Shown in pieces: positions 15,801 through 22,654 of a DNA stretch of 64,000 nucleotides (positions are counted from its first letter, which is position 1; every line of letters starts with the position of its first letter). Position numbers and translations under genes: made by a program. A model generated the notes under the pieces. That model had not been told where the DNA came from and searched no databases. It was given only the letters and a program-made list of their open reading frames with translations. The stretch is taken from contig NZ_QOIL01000004.1 in the NCBI RefSeq assembly GCF_003323745.1, positions 124,001 through 188,000 on the forward strand, written 5' to 3'. Source of the stretch: Sphaerisporangium album (GTDB lineage Bacteria > Actinomycetota > Actinomycetes > Streptosporangiales > Streptosporangiaceae).

Positions 15801-16235
15801 ATGGCCCGCTACATCCAACCGAGCCGCATCGATCACCTGTTCAACCGGACGGTCGCGGGCCTCACCCGGCTCGGGATCAGCGTCTGGGGCTCCCGGATCC
15901 TGTACGTCCGCGGCCGGTCCAGCGGCGAATGGCGCACCACGCCGGTGAACGTGCTGACCCTGGACGGCTCCCGCTACCTGGTCGCACCTCGGGGCGTCAC
16001 CCACTGGGTGCGCAACCTGCGCGGCGCGGGAAACGGCGAGCTGCACGTGGGCCGCCGCGTCGAACCGTTCACCGCCACCGAGCTGTCCGACGGCGAGAAG
16101 CCGGCCATCCTCCGGGCGTACCTGAAGCGCTGGGGCTGGGAGGTCGGAAGGTTCTTCGAGGGTGTTGACGCGAAGGCTTCCGACGAACAGGTGCGGGCGA
16201 TCGCTCCGGGCTTTCCCGTCTTCAGGATCAACTAG
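15801..16235 (+). CDS. Deazaflavin (F420)-dependent nitroreductase family protein
   Basis: 144 aa, the usual length of Ddn/FDOR-A type proteins: split-barrel enzymes using F420H2 (or FMN) to reduce quinones and other substrates. Recognisable stretches are the N-terminal helix, LYVRGRSSGEWRTTPVNVL, the hallmark of the family, then YLVAPRG..HWVRNLRGAG and the C-terminal FPVFRI. ATG after TGAGGAG. It appears monocistronic and is likely under tight control by the paired palindromes described above, suggesting an inducible detoxification role. The regulator's gene is not adjacent. Confidence 0.9.
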   Translation: MARYIQPSRIDHLFNRTVAGLTRLGISVWGSRILYVRGRSSGEWRTTPVNVLTLDGSRYLVAPRGVTHWVRNLRGAGNGELHVGRRVEPFTATELSDGEKPAILRAYLKRWGWEVGRFFEGVDAKASDEQVRAIAPGFPVFRIN

Positions 16236-16459
16236 GGGGATCACCCGGGGATTACCGCTGTCAATGCGATCGCCTTTCGTAGTCACCGGCTTGTACGCGC
16301 TGGGCGGCTACCCATCGTTGTGGCTTCGCCATCACGCCGGGGCTGGGAGGGGCGCCTGGGAAGATTGCGATTTCAGGGGAGATGTGGAGTTTCCGGACAG
16401 GTTGCTGTCGGAGCTGCTAAGAAGTTGTGCGGCGAGACTCCAAAGCAGAGAGGTTCGGC

Positions 16460-17356
16460 ATGGACCGCGACGGCCCCCCGAGTTCCCACGACGAGGATCC
16501 TCTCAAGCAGGTCGGTCCTTCGGGGATCCCGTGGAGCGACGAACCCGAGCGCCCGGTCGGCGACGTGCTTTCCGACGGTTGGACGCCCGGGCACGAACCC
16601 GATCACGGTCAGAGTGACGACCCGTCGCACCTCACCCGGCCGGACCACGAGCCATCCGAGGACCTCGAGATTCCCCAGGTCTTCGAGTACCTCTACCGCC
16701 CCGAGGACGGCGAGGGGGCCGACGACCACGAGTGGGCCGAGGGTGAAACGCCGCCGGACGACGGGAAGTGGGACCCCGACGGGGAAGGGGAACGGGGCTA
16801 CCTCGGTCTGGGCTGGACCGCCGACAACGACCCCGAGGAGGAGAAGGGCGGCCAGAACAAGCGGCTCATCCTCGCCATGGTCGCGGTCGTCGTGCTCGCG
16901 GTCGCGGGCGGCTGGATCGTGTCGTCCTCGGTCGGCTCCACGCAGGAGGCGGCGTGCTCTCCTCCCGGCGACTGCGCCCCGGTGGGGCAGCAGGACCCCG
17001 CGCTGACCGCCGGCCCGTCCGCCGGCCCCAGCAGCACCGGCCCGTCCTCCGAACCCGGCGCCGAGCCTGACGAGACGACGACGGCGTCGCCGAGCGAGAC
17101 GCCCACACCCGTGCCGACGACCTCCAAGGTGCGGGAGACCTCGCAGCCCACGTCCCGGCCCACACCGACGCGCACCCGTACCCACTCGTCCGAGCCGTCG
17201 CCGAGGTCCAGTAGCCGCCCCGAGCAGCCGCAGAACCCTCGGGGCGAGGACGACCCCAAGCCGTCCCCGACGCCTCCGCCGACCACGCAGGCGCCCCCGC
17301 CGGCTCCGAGCCCGACGCAGACCCAGAACGGCGGCCTTCTCGACTGGCTGTTCTGA
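16460..17356 (+). CDS. Single-pass membrane protein with acidic cytoplasmic half and Pro/Ser/Thr-rich outer half
   Basis: 298 aa. The ATG at 16460 is preferred because AGAGAGG lies 6 nt upstream. Residues 1-130 are strongly acidic and disordered (many Asp, Glu, Pro). One TM helix at about 135-156 (LILAMVAVVVLAVAGGWIV) follows basic QNKR. Outside, two Cys (ACSPPGDCAP) probably form a small disulfide loop, then 120 residues rich in Pro, Ser and Thr run to the hydrophobic C terminus GLLDWLF. I know no specific function. The shape suggests a wall-spanning stalk, and the cytoplasmic half may bind a partner. Confidence 0.8.
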   Translation: MDRDGPPSSHDEDPLKQVGPSGIPWSDEPERPVGDVLSDGWTPGHEPDHGQSDDPSHLTRPDHEPSEDLEIPQVFEYLYRPEDGEGADDHEWAEGETPPDDGKWDPDGEGERGYLGLGWTADNDPEEEKGGQNKRLILAMVAVVVLAVAGGWIVSSSVGSTQEAACSPPGDCAPVGQQDPALTAGPSAGPSSTGPSSEPGAEPDETTTASPSETPTPVPTTSKVRETSQPTSRPTPTRTRTHSSEPSPRSSSRPEQPQNPRGEDDPKPSPTPPPTTQAPPPAPSPTQTQNGGLLDWLF

Positions 17357-17433
17357 GCGATCGGCCGGTCGGCCGCCGGGAGGCCGGCGGGCCACTCCGA
17401 TCCGAAGATCGCAGGTCCCGGACGCCGTCCGGG

Positions 17434-17476
17434 CGAGAGGCCCGTCACCGGCGAATGCGCGGTGACGGGCCTCTCG
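17434..17476. terminator. Bidirectional 17-bp perfect hairpin between convergent genes
   Basis: CGAGAGGCCCGTCACCG (17434-17450) and its exact complement (17460-17476) enclose 9 nt. It sits 78 nt after the plus-strand stop at 17356 and 39 nt after the minus-strand stop at 17515, so it can serve both genes. Confidence 0.8.
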
Positions 17477-17514
17477 ATTCGTGTCCCGGTCGTCCGGGGA
17501 CGTCGGAGTCGCTT

Positions 17515-18597
17515 TTACGGGGCGCAGCCGGCCAGGGCGGGGGAGGACGGGGTTCCGGTCGAGGGGCCGAAGAAGAGGTTCGCGCAGTTGATGAGGAAGC
17601 TCGGGTTCTCCTCGGGGATCCAGTGGCCGGCGTCGGGGGCGACGACCTGGCGGACGTCGTCGGCCACCTGGCGGAAGGAGTCGGCCACCGCGGGGCCGAA
17701 GACGTACTGCGAGCCCATCGCCATGACCGGCATCGTCAGCTTCTTGGAGGCGTTGGCCTTGTTGTCGGCGGCGTTCGCGGCGAAGGCGCGGTAATACTCG
17801 TACGCGGCGCTGCGGGTGGCCGGCCTGGAGTAGGCGCGGAAGTACTCCTCCTGGTCGATCGCGTCGGGGTGCTGGGCTCCGGCGAAGAGGCTGCCCAGGT
17901 AGGTCTCGACGTCGTCCTGGGTGCTGATGATGCGCTCGGCGAGCGGCTTCGGCGCGGCGTTGAAGAGGAAGTGCCAGCTCAGCCGGTATGCGTCCTCCAG
18001 GCCGTAGCCGTTGAGCGGCAGCTCCAGAACGGCGAGCCGGGACACCTCGGAGGGGTGGTCGCGCGCGTACGGATACGCGACCAGGGCGCCGTCGTCGTGG
18101 GCGAGGATCTTCACCTGCTGGAAGCCGAGCCGGTGGACGGCCTGGCGGATGCGGCGCGCGGTGGTCGCCGCGTCGAAGCCGCTGGGCGGCACGGTGGAGT
18201 CGCCCAGGCCCGGCAGATCGAACGCGATCACCGTGTGCGTGCGGGCGAGAGCGGGCATCACCTTGTGCCACTCCCACCAGGTCTGCGGCCAGCCGTGCAG
18301 CAGCACGAGCGGCGGCCCGGACCCGCCGCGCACGTAGTGCAGGATGCTCCCGTCCACCGGGACGAAGCCGTGGCGGAAGGACGTGTCGAAGCCCCGCCAC
18401 GCTTGCGGGGCGCTGGCGCCCGCCTTGCTTTGCGCGCCCACTCTTTCCGTGCCCGCTCCGGCACCGGCGGCCGTGCCGAACAACAACACGGTCGCCGCGG
18501 CCACGGCACTGAGGGCGTTCCGTCCCCACTTCGCGATGCGCGGCCTCGATCTCTGTACTCCTGCGGTGACGAACTCGGGCCCTCGGTCGGGCTGCAT
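17515..18597 (-). CDS. Secreted epoxide-hydrolase-like alpha/beta hydrolase
   Basis: 360 aa. The ATG at 18597 has GGAGGGAG just upstream, and the protein then shows a basic N region, a hydrophobic core (ALSAVAAATVLLFGTAAG) and a cleavage region, so it is probably exported. The oxyanion-hole motif HGWPQTWWEWH, the nucleophile elbow AHDDG (Asp nucleophile, where relatives have GHDxG) and the late GHWIPEE with the catalytic His identify the epoxide hydrolase/haloalkane or fluoroacetate dehalogenase group. Secretion of such an enzyme is less usual. The natural substrate is unknown. The upstream 376-nt gap has a long dyad. Confidence 0.88.
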   Translation of the reverse strand: MQPDRGPEFVTAGVQRSRPRIAKWGRNALSAVAAATVLLFGTAAGAGAGTERVGAQSKAGASAPQAWRGFDTSFRHGFVPVDGSILHYVRGGSGPPLVLLHGWPQTWWEWHKVMPALARTHTVIAFDLPGLGDSTVPPSGFDAATTARRIRQAVHRLGFQQVKILAHDDGALVAYPYARDHPSEVSRLAVLELPLNGYGLEDAYRLSWHFLFNAAPKPLAERIISTQDDVETYLGSLFAGAQHPDAIDQEEYFRAYSRPATRSAAYEYYRAFAANAADNKANASKKLTMPVMAMGSQYVFGPAVADSFRQVADDVRQVVAPDAGHWIPEENPSFLINCANLFFGPSTGTPSSPALAGCAP

Positions 18598-18718
18598 GCC
18601 GACTCCCTCCGAATATCCGGAATGACGAAACGATCCGGCTCCTCGCATGCGGGACCCCCGTTCTCCCCATGGCCGGCACCTACCGCCCGGACTTTGGGTC
18701 CGCACAGCGCGGGACGGC

Positions 18719-18751
18719 ATTCAGGAATGGCCTGATACGGCCGTCCTGAAT
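18719..18751. promoter_or_regulatory. 33-nt dyad in the divergent gap 18598-18973
   Basis: ATTCAGGA (18719-18726) and TCCTGAAT (18744-18751) pair perfectly, and inside them GGCC and GGCC pair as well, leaving a 6-nt centre and a one-base offset. It lies between the hydrolase gene (minus) and the membrane protein gene (plus). It could be an operator or a leader hairpin. The rest of the gap shows no gene. Confidence 0.45.
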
Positions 18752-18973
18752 AGCGTTCCAAATGTCGAGTGCCTGGCGGGGCCAACGATAACGAGCAGGT
18801 CATCACGTTGCCCTCGGGCGCTGGGGTGGCGGATTCCATCACTGGGGTGGATGGGGTCTGTGGGCCTATAGATCCTGGGGTGGCGTGGAGTGCCCAGGTG
18901 TGTCCGAGCGGCGGGGTCTGCCGTAGGCGCGGGTCTTTCGTTAGGCTTGATCCACTTGCGAGGAAGGACGGGG

Positions 18974-19531
18974 ATGTCGCGGAACGAGCCCTTGGTGATG
19001 GCGGAGGACGCCGCCCCGTACGAAGCTCGGCGCGGCAGGGGACGCACCAAGCTGATCGTGCTGCTGGCATCCCTGGTCGCCGTGGTCGCGGTCGCCTCGG
19101 CGTTCGCCGTATCGTCGCGGCCCGCCTTTCTGGACGCCGACACCACCACCGTCGCCGCGGAGAAGGCCGTCGCCACGGTCGACGGGGTGGAGGTGCAGTT
19201 TCTGCCGGAGTACGTCGGCAAGGCGGAGGCCGTGACGGCGAAGGCCGGCGATCTGCGGGGCAAGGGGCTTCGCTGGCGGGACAAGGAGGGGAGCCGGACG
19301 GTGCAGGTGTCCGTCTTCCATCCGCGCAAGGTCAACAACTCCAACGACATCCTCGCGCTGAACCTCATGAAGGCTCCCGTGGAGCCGAAGAAGGACGGCG
19401 ACCCTGTGGTCTCGCAGGACGGCACGGACATGCTCTGGATGCCCAAGAAGGGGGTGCTTGTCCGGGTGACCGTGTCCGAGCTCGCGGCCGACGACCTGGA
19501 GGCCATCGCCAAGGGCGTCCGCGTCAAGTAA
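18974..19531 (+). CDS. Membrane-anchored extracytoplasmic protein, unknown
   Basis: 185 aa. The ATG at 18974 follows AGGAAGGACGGGG; in-frame upstream codons have no ribosome site. A cytoplasmic tail of about 30 residues rich in Arg precedes one TM helix at about 30-52 (LIVLLASLVAVVAVASAFAV). The outer domain of about 130 residues has alternating beta strands (VDGVEVQFLPEYVGKAEAV, TVQVSVFHPRKV) and Lys-rich turns. No catalytic motif or Cys is visible. It is likely a small surface domain; I do not recognise the family. Confidence 0.75.
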   Translation: MSRNEPLVMAEDAAPYEARRGRGRTKLIVLLASLVAVVAVASAFAVSSRPAFLDADTTTVAAEKAVATVDGVEVQFLPEYVGKAEAVTAKAGDLRGKGLRWRDKEGSRTVQVSVFHPRKVNNSNDILALNLMKAPVEPKKDGDPVVSQDGTDMLWMPKKGVLVRVTVSELAADDLEAIAKGVRVK

Positions 19532-19660
19532 GAGCCGAACAAGAGCTGTTCGAGCGGCCGGCCGGGTGGTCGGCCCCGCCCGCTCTGCCTGCCCGGGTTC
19601 GCGTGGCCCGTTCATCGCCCGGCGGGCGGGCGTGCCACCGCCGGGCGACGGGCTTCGTCG

Positions 19661-20317
19661 TCAGGCGGCGGACGCGGCGCGTTCGGCGATGATGCGTCCG
19701 TTCTTCTCGGCCGACTCGTGGCCGGCGCGCAGTGACTCCGCGGCCAGGGGCCGGAGCGGAGCCATGGCCTCGTGGACCTCGGCCAGCGTCAGCTCGACCT
19801 CGCTGACGTGCAGGTCCATGCCCATGAGGTCGCCGAACATCCGCCGGTACCACGGGGTGGCGTGGTCCCAGCCGGCGCGAGGCGTCCCCTCGCCGTAGCC
19901 GCCACCGCGGGTGATCACTAGCGCGGCCGGGCGTCCTGCCGCGAGCGGGGGGTTTCCCGGGGCGAAGCGGGGGTCGGTGAACAGCAGGTCGAGCCACGTC
20001 TTCACGTGCTGCGAGACGCCGTAGTTGTACAGAGGGACGGCCAGCAGGTACGCGTCGGCCGCGGCCACCTCGTCGGCCAGTTCGGCCGCGAGCGCGACCG
20101 CGCGGCGCTGGGCGTCGGTGCGGCGTTCCTCGGGAACCGCGCCCGCCGACACCGCGAGCGCCCAGGCGTCGGCGGGGACGGGCGTCTGGAAGAGGTCCCG
20201 GTGGATCACCCGGCCGCCCGGCTCGGCTTGCTGCCAGGCGGCCTGGGCGGTGTCGGCCACCTTCCTGCTGACGGACATGCCCTCGCGGATGCTGGCGTCA
20301 AGACGAAACAAGATCAT
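19661..20317 (-). CDS. FMN-dependent NADH-azoreductase-like flavodoxin-fold enzyme
   Basis: 218 aa. It matches the AzoR/NQO-like group in length and motifs: the N-terminal LDASIRE phosphate loop (x-S-x-R-x2-S), the PLYNYG motif with VKTWLDLLF after it, and the ITRGGGYGEG FMN/substrate loop. It reduces quinones or azo compounds with NAD(P)H. ATG at 20317 after AAAGG. It is transcribed divergently from a MarR regulator across a 122-nt gap that has a good operator, the common arrangement for quinone-sensing MarR proteins. Confidence 0.9.
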   Translation of the reverse strand: MILFRLDASIREGMSVSRKVADTAQAAWQQAEPGGRVIHRDLFQTPVPADAWALAVSAGAVPEERRTDAQRRAVALAAELADEVAAADAYLLAVPLYNYGVSQHVKTWLDLLFTDPRFAPGNPPLAAGRPAALVITRGGGYGEGTPRAGWDHATPWYRRMFGDLMGMDLHVSEVELTLAEVHEAMAPLRPLAAESLRAGHESAEKNGRIIAERAASAA

Positions 20318-20336
20318 CGGATTGCCTTTCTCGGTG

Positions 20337-20371
20337 TGCTCTGCGCAGCAGATATTATGCTGTGCAGAACA
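20337..20371. promoter_or_regulatory. Imperfect inverted repeat between azoreductase and MarR genes
   Basis: CTGCGCAGCA (20341-20350) and TGCTGTGCAG (20358-20367) are complementary at 9 of 10 positions around 7 nt. Extending by 4 nt each side gives 12 of 14. Its central place in the divergent gap fits an operator controlling both genes. AT-rich TATTAT and ACATATGT sequences nearby could supply -10 boxes. Confidence 0.55.
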
Positions 20372-20439
20372 TATGTCAAACAGATGAGTGGAGTCACAGA
20401 CGAGTTGGGTAGCCGATCAAGAGGTCGGGCAGGTACCGT

Positions 20440-21024
20440 GTGTACGTGGGTCCCTCGCCGAATTCGCCGTCCGTGCCGGAGCAGAGCGCCGCTTCGGCGT
20501 CTCCGCGTCCGTCGGCCGACGCGCTGAACGGCGATCTCGGCTGGGCGCTGGGCGTGCTGCTGCGTACGTACCGCCGCGCCGCCGAGGAGGTCCTCAACGG
20601 CATTCCCGGAGGTCCGCGGGGTTACCAGGTGCTCGCGTCGGCCGTCCAGGAGCTCGCGGGCAACCAGGGCGTGATGGCCACACAGCTCGGCATCGACCGC
20701 ACGGTGCTCACCTATCTGCTGGACGACCTGGAGGCCGCCGGCCTGGTGCAGCGCCGGCCCGATCCCCTCGACCGGCGCAGCCGCCGGGTGGTCGCCACCG
20801 AGCGCGGCCGGGCGGTCTGGCGGGAACGAAGCGCTGAGCTGTGCCGGGTCGAGAACCACATCCTCTCCGGCCTCGGGGGGGACGGCGCCGTGTTCCGCGA
20901 TCTGTTGCAGCGGGCCGCCGCGCATGCAGACCGGCTGGATCCCTCGGTCAGCGCGTGCCAGGTCGTCGAAGAGATCGACGCGCAGGACGCCGCCGAGCTC
21001 CGCCGCCACCGCGTCCGCTCATGA
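20440..21024 (+). CDS. MarR-family transcriptional regulator (azoreductase-linked)
   Basis: 194 aa from a GTG at 20440 (another in-frame GTG is at 20446). After about 30 disordered residues comes the winged helix: VLASAVQELAGNQGVMATQL, IDRTVLTYLLDDLEAAGLVQRRPDPLDRRSR with the wing DPxDRRSR typical of MarR. Helical dimerisation segments flank it. One Cys in the C-terminal helices (ELCRVEN) and one in SACQVV could sense oxidants or quinones. The divergent orientation from the azoreductase suggests it represses that gene and itself. Confidence 0.9.
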   Translation: MYVGPSPNSPSVPEQSAASASPRPSADALNGDLGWALGVLLRTYRRAAEEVLNGIPGGPRGYQVLASAVQELAGNQGVMATQLGIDRTVLTYLLDDLEAAGLVQRRPDPLDRRSRRVVATERGRAVWRERSAELCRVENHILSGLGGDGAVFRDLLQRAAAHADRLDPSVSACQVVEEIDAQDAAELRRHRVRS

Positions 21025-21096
21025 CGCGGGGCCGCACCTGACGCCGCGCCGCACGTGAAGCTCGGGACTTCTTCGCGGGCCCGCTGAGGCGGACGC

Positions 21097-21675
21097 TCAG
21101 GTGTTGTCGTTCACGCGGGCGTGCAGGTGCATGTCGTGCCAGCCGTCGAGGTGGAGGAGCGCGCTGCGCAGGGTTCCCTCGACCGGATAGCCGGATTTCA
21201 GCGCCACCCGGCAGGACGCGGGGTTGGCCGTCGAGTGGCAGATCTCCAGGCGGTGCAGGCGCAGGTCGTCGAAGGCCCACCGGGTGAGCGCCACCACGGC
21301 GCCCGGGGCCACGCCGCGGCCGCGCGCCTCGGGCAGGATCCAGTAGGTGACCTGGGCCAGGCCCTCCGGCAGGTGGACGTCGCGCAGGGATATCCGCCCC
21401 AGCACTTCACCGGAGCGGGCCTGAACCACCCAGCCGGCGTCGGTCTCCGCCTGCCAGCCCCGGCTCCACTGCGCGATCCAGGACTCGGCCTCCTCGTAGA
21501 CCGCCATGCTGCGCCGGTGCCACTGCCGGATCGCGGGATCGGCGAAGGCCTTCAGGACGACCTCGGCGTCCTCGAGCGACCACGGCCGCAGGACCAGGTC
21601 ACCGGAGCGCAGCTCGGGTTGCTCGTTCTCACGCATGCGGCCCGGGGGAACCACGGGGATGAGATCGGAGGGCAT
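21097..21675 (-). CDS. GNAT acetyltransferase, RimJ/RimL type
   Basis: 192 aa from the ATG at 21675; the ATG at 21636 (MRENEQPEL) is an alternative, and neither has a good ribosome site. Motifs run in order: LRPW, AWIRxW-like WIAQWSRGW, GRISLRDV, then the acetyl-CoA loop YWILPEARGRGVAPGAVVAL, and NPASCRVALKSGYPVEGTLR, the signature of ribosomal-protein-Ala or amino-acid N-acetyltransferases. It transfers acetyl to an N-terminal or side-chain amine, with the target unknown. Immediately upstream on the same strand lies a broken second GNAT gene. Confidence 0.88.
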   Translation of the reverse strand: MPSDLIPVVPPGRMRENEQPELRSGDLVLRPWSLEDAEVVLKAFADPAIRQWHRRSMAVYEEAESWIAQWSRGWQAETDAGWVVQARSGEVLGRISLRDVHLPEGLAQVTYWILPEARGRGVAPGAVVALTRWAFDDLRLHRLEICHSTANPASCRVALKSGYPVEGTLRSALLHLDGWHDMHLHARVNDNT

Positions 21676-21789
21676 GAGATCAGGATGGACCAGTTCACCC
21701 GGCGGCCTCCGACCGGGGTGGCAGGACACCGCGGGACGGGTGGAGGAAGATCCGTTGCACCTCAACGTGGTCCGGTCCGTCGGGGACGT

Positions 21790-21935
21790 TCAGTGGGCGG
21801 GTTCGGCGATCATGGCCGTGCCGATCCGGCGGAAGCCCGTAGACGCGCGCCACGTCGTCGTCCCCCGCCGAGAGGAAGACCGTCTCGATGCCCCGCGCCC
21901 GCGCGTCGGCGACGAGGACCGCCGTGACACGTCGA
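21790..21935 (-). pseudogene. Frameshifted C-terminal remnant of a GNAT acetyltransferase
   Basis: The minus strand reads VTAVLVADARARGIETVFLS, then AGDDDVARVY, and then leaves frame. In the next frame it continues GFRRIGTAMIAEPAH and stops at 21790. In intact relatives three or four residues stand between VY and GFRR, so a small deletion of about 8 nt explains the break. Nothing recognisable of the N-terminal half remains upstream. Confidence is high that this is decayed coding DNA, moderate on the exact family. Confidence 0.7.
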
Positions 21936-22035
21936 GCATCCAAGCAGCACGTCGCCGTCCATGTCACCGGGTTTCGCCCCGGCCCGCGAGGGAGTCCGGA
22001 CACATCGGACAGTAATTGACATACCCCTCTGAAGG

Positions 22036-22071
22036 TTGCCTAGGGCAATGATATATATTTGCCTAAGGCAA
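22036..22071. promoter_or_regulatory. Two tandem TTGCCT/AGGCAA palindromes with an extended -10 box between them
   Basis: TTGCCTAGGGCAA (22036-22048, one mismatch) and TTGCCTAAGGCAA (22059-22071) are centred 23 nt apart. Between them TGATATATA (22049-22057) reads as an extended -10. The second site ends 16 nt before the MarR start at 22088. This is the usual autorepression layout of MarR exporter cassettes. Confidence 0.75.
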
Positions 22072-22087
22072 CTAGATGGAGGCGGTC

Positions 22088-22654
22088 ATGGCGTCAGAAG
22101 AAGGCTGCGGCGAACTGCTCGCCCGCCTGAGCGACATGGGCGCGGTGATCAAGGCGCTCAAGCGTGCCCTGCCGTTCACCGGCCCCCACGCCGGACTCGC
22201 GCTGCTCGCGACGCTGCATCGATGCGGCGAACAGCGCATCGGCGACCTCGCCGGCCTGTTCGAGGTCGACCTGTCCGTGATGAGCAGGCAGGTCGCGGAC
22301 CTCCGGGACCGCGGCTGGATCGAACGCGTCCCGAACCCCAACGACGGGCGCTCCTGGTACGTGCGGCTCACGCCGGACGGCACGCGCGTGGCCGAGGAGG
22401 CCCTCGGCAGCGTCCGCCGTCTGCTGGTCGACACCTTGGAGGACTGGACCGACGACGAGGTCGCCGAGCTCTCCGGCCTGATCGGCCGCCTCCGCTCAAG
22501 CCTCGACGCGCATCGGGCCCGTGCCGCGCGGCTCCCCCGAACGGCCCGGACCGGCACCGTTCAGGCCGGCACCGTTCAGGCCGGCACGGTTCAGAGCACC
22601 GCTCAGACCGGCACCGCCCAGACCCGCGCGGCACAGACAGTGAAAGGACATTGA
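22088..22654 (+). CDS. MarR-family repressor of the exporter operon
   Basis: 188 aa. The ATG at 22088 is chosen over the ATG at 22076 because GGAGG lies 5 nt upstream of it. The winged-helix motifs are RIGDLAGLFEVDLSVMSRQV, DLRDRGWIERVPNPNDGRSW and LTPDG. After the last helix (about residue 150) comes a 35-residue tail of Thr/Val/Gln/Ala made of the repeat AGTVQ or TAQTGTAQT, encoded by near-identical 15-nt units at about 22552-22600. Its stop overlaps the exporter ATG (TGATG), so the two are coupled. The two palindromes upstream are its likely sites. Confidence 0.9.
   Translation: MASEEGCGELLARLSDMGAVIKALKRALPFTGPHAGLALLATLHRCGEQRIGDLAGLFEVDLSVMSRQVADLRDRGWIERVPNPNDGRSWYVRLTPDGTRVAEEALGSVRRLLVDTLEDWTDDEVAELSGLIGRLRSSLDAHRARAARLPRTARTGTVQAGTVQAGTVQSTAQTGTAQTRAAQTVKGH

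Noticed and set aside
21676-22035. Full-length gene upstream of the MarR operon on the minus strand (102-codon frame at 21695-22003)
   Set aside because: Only the centre resembles a GNAT and the frame shifts within it; called a pseudogene instead.
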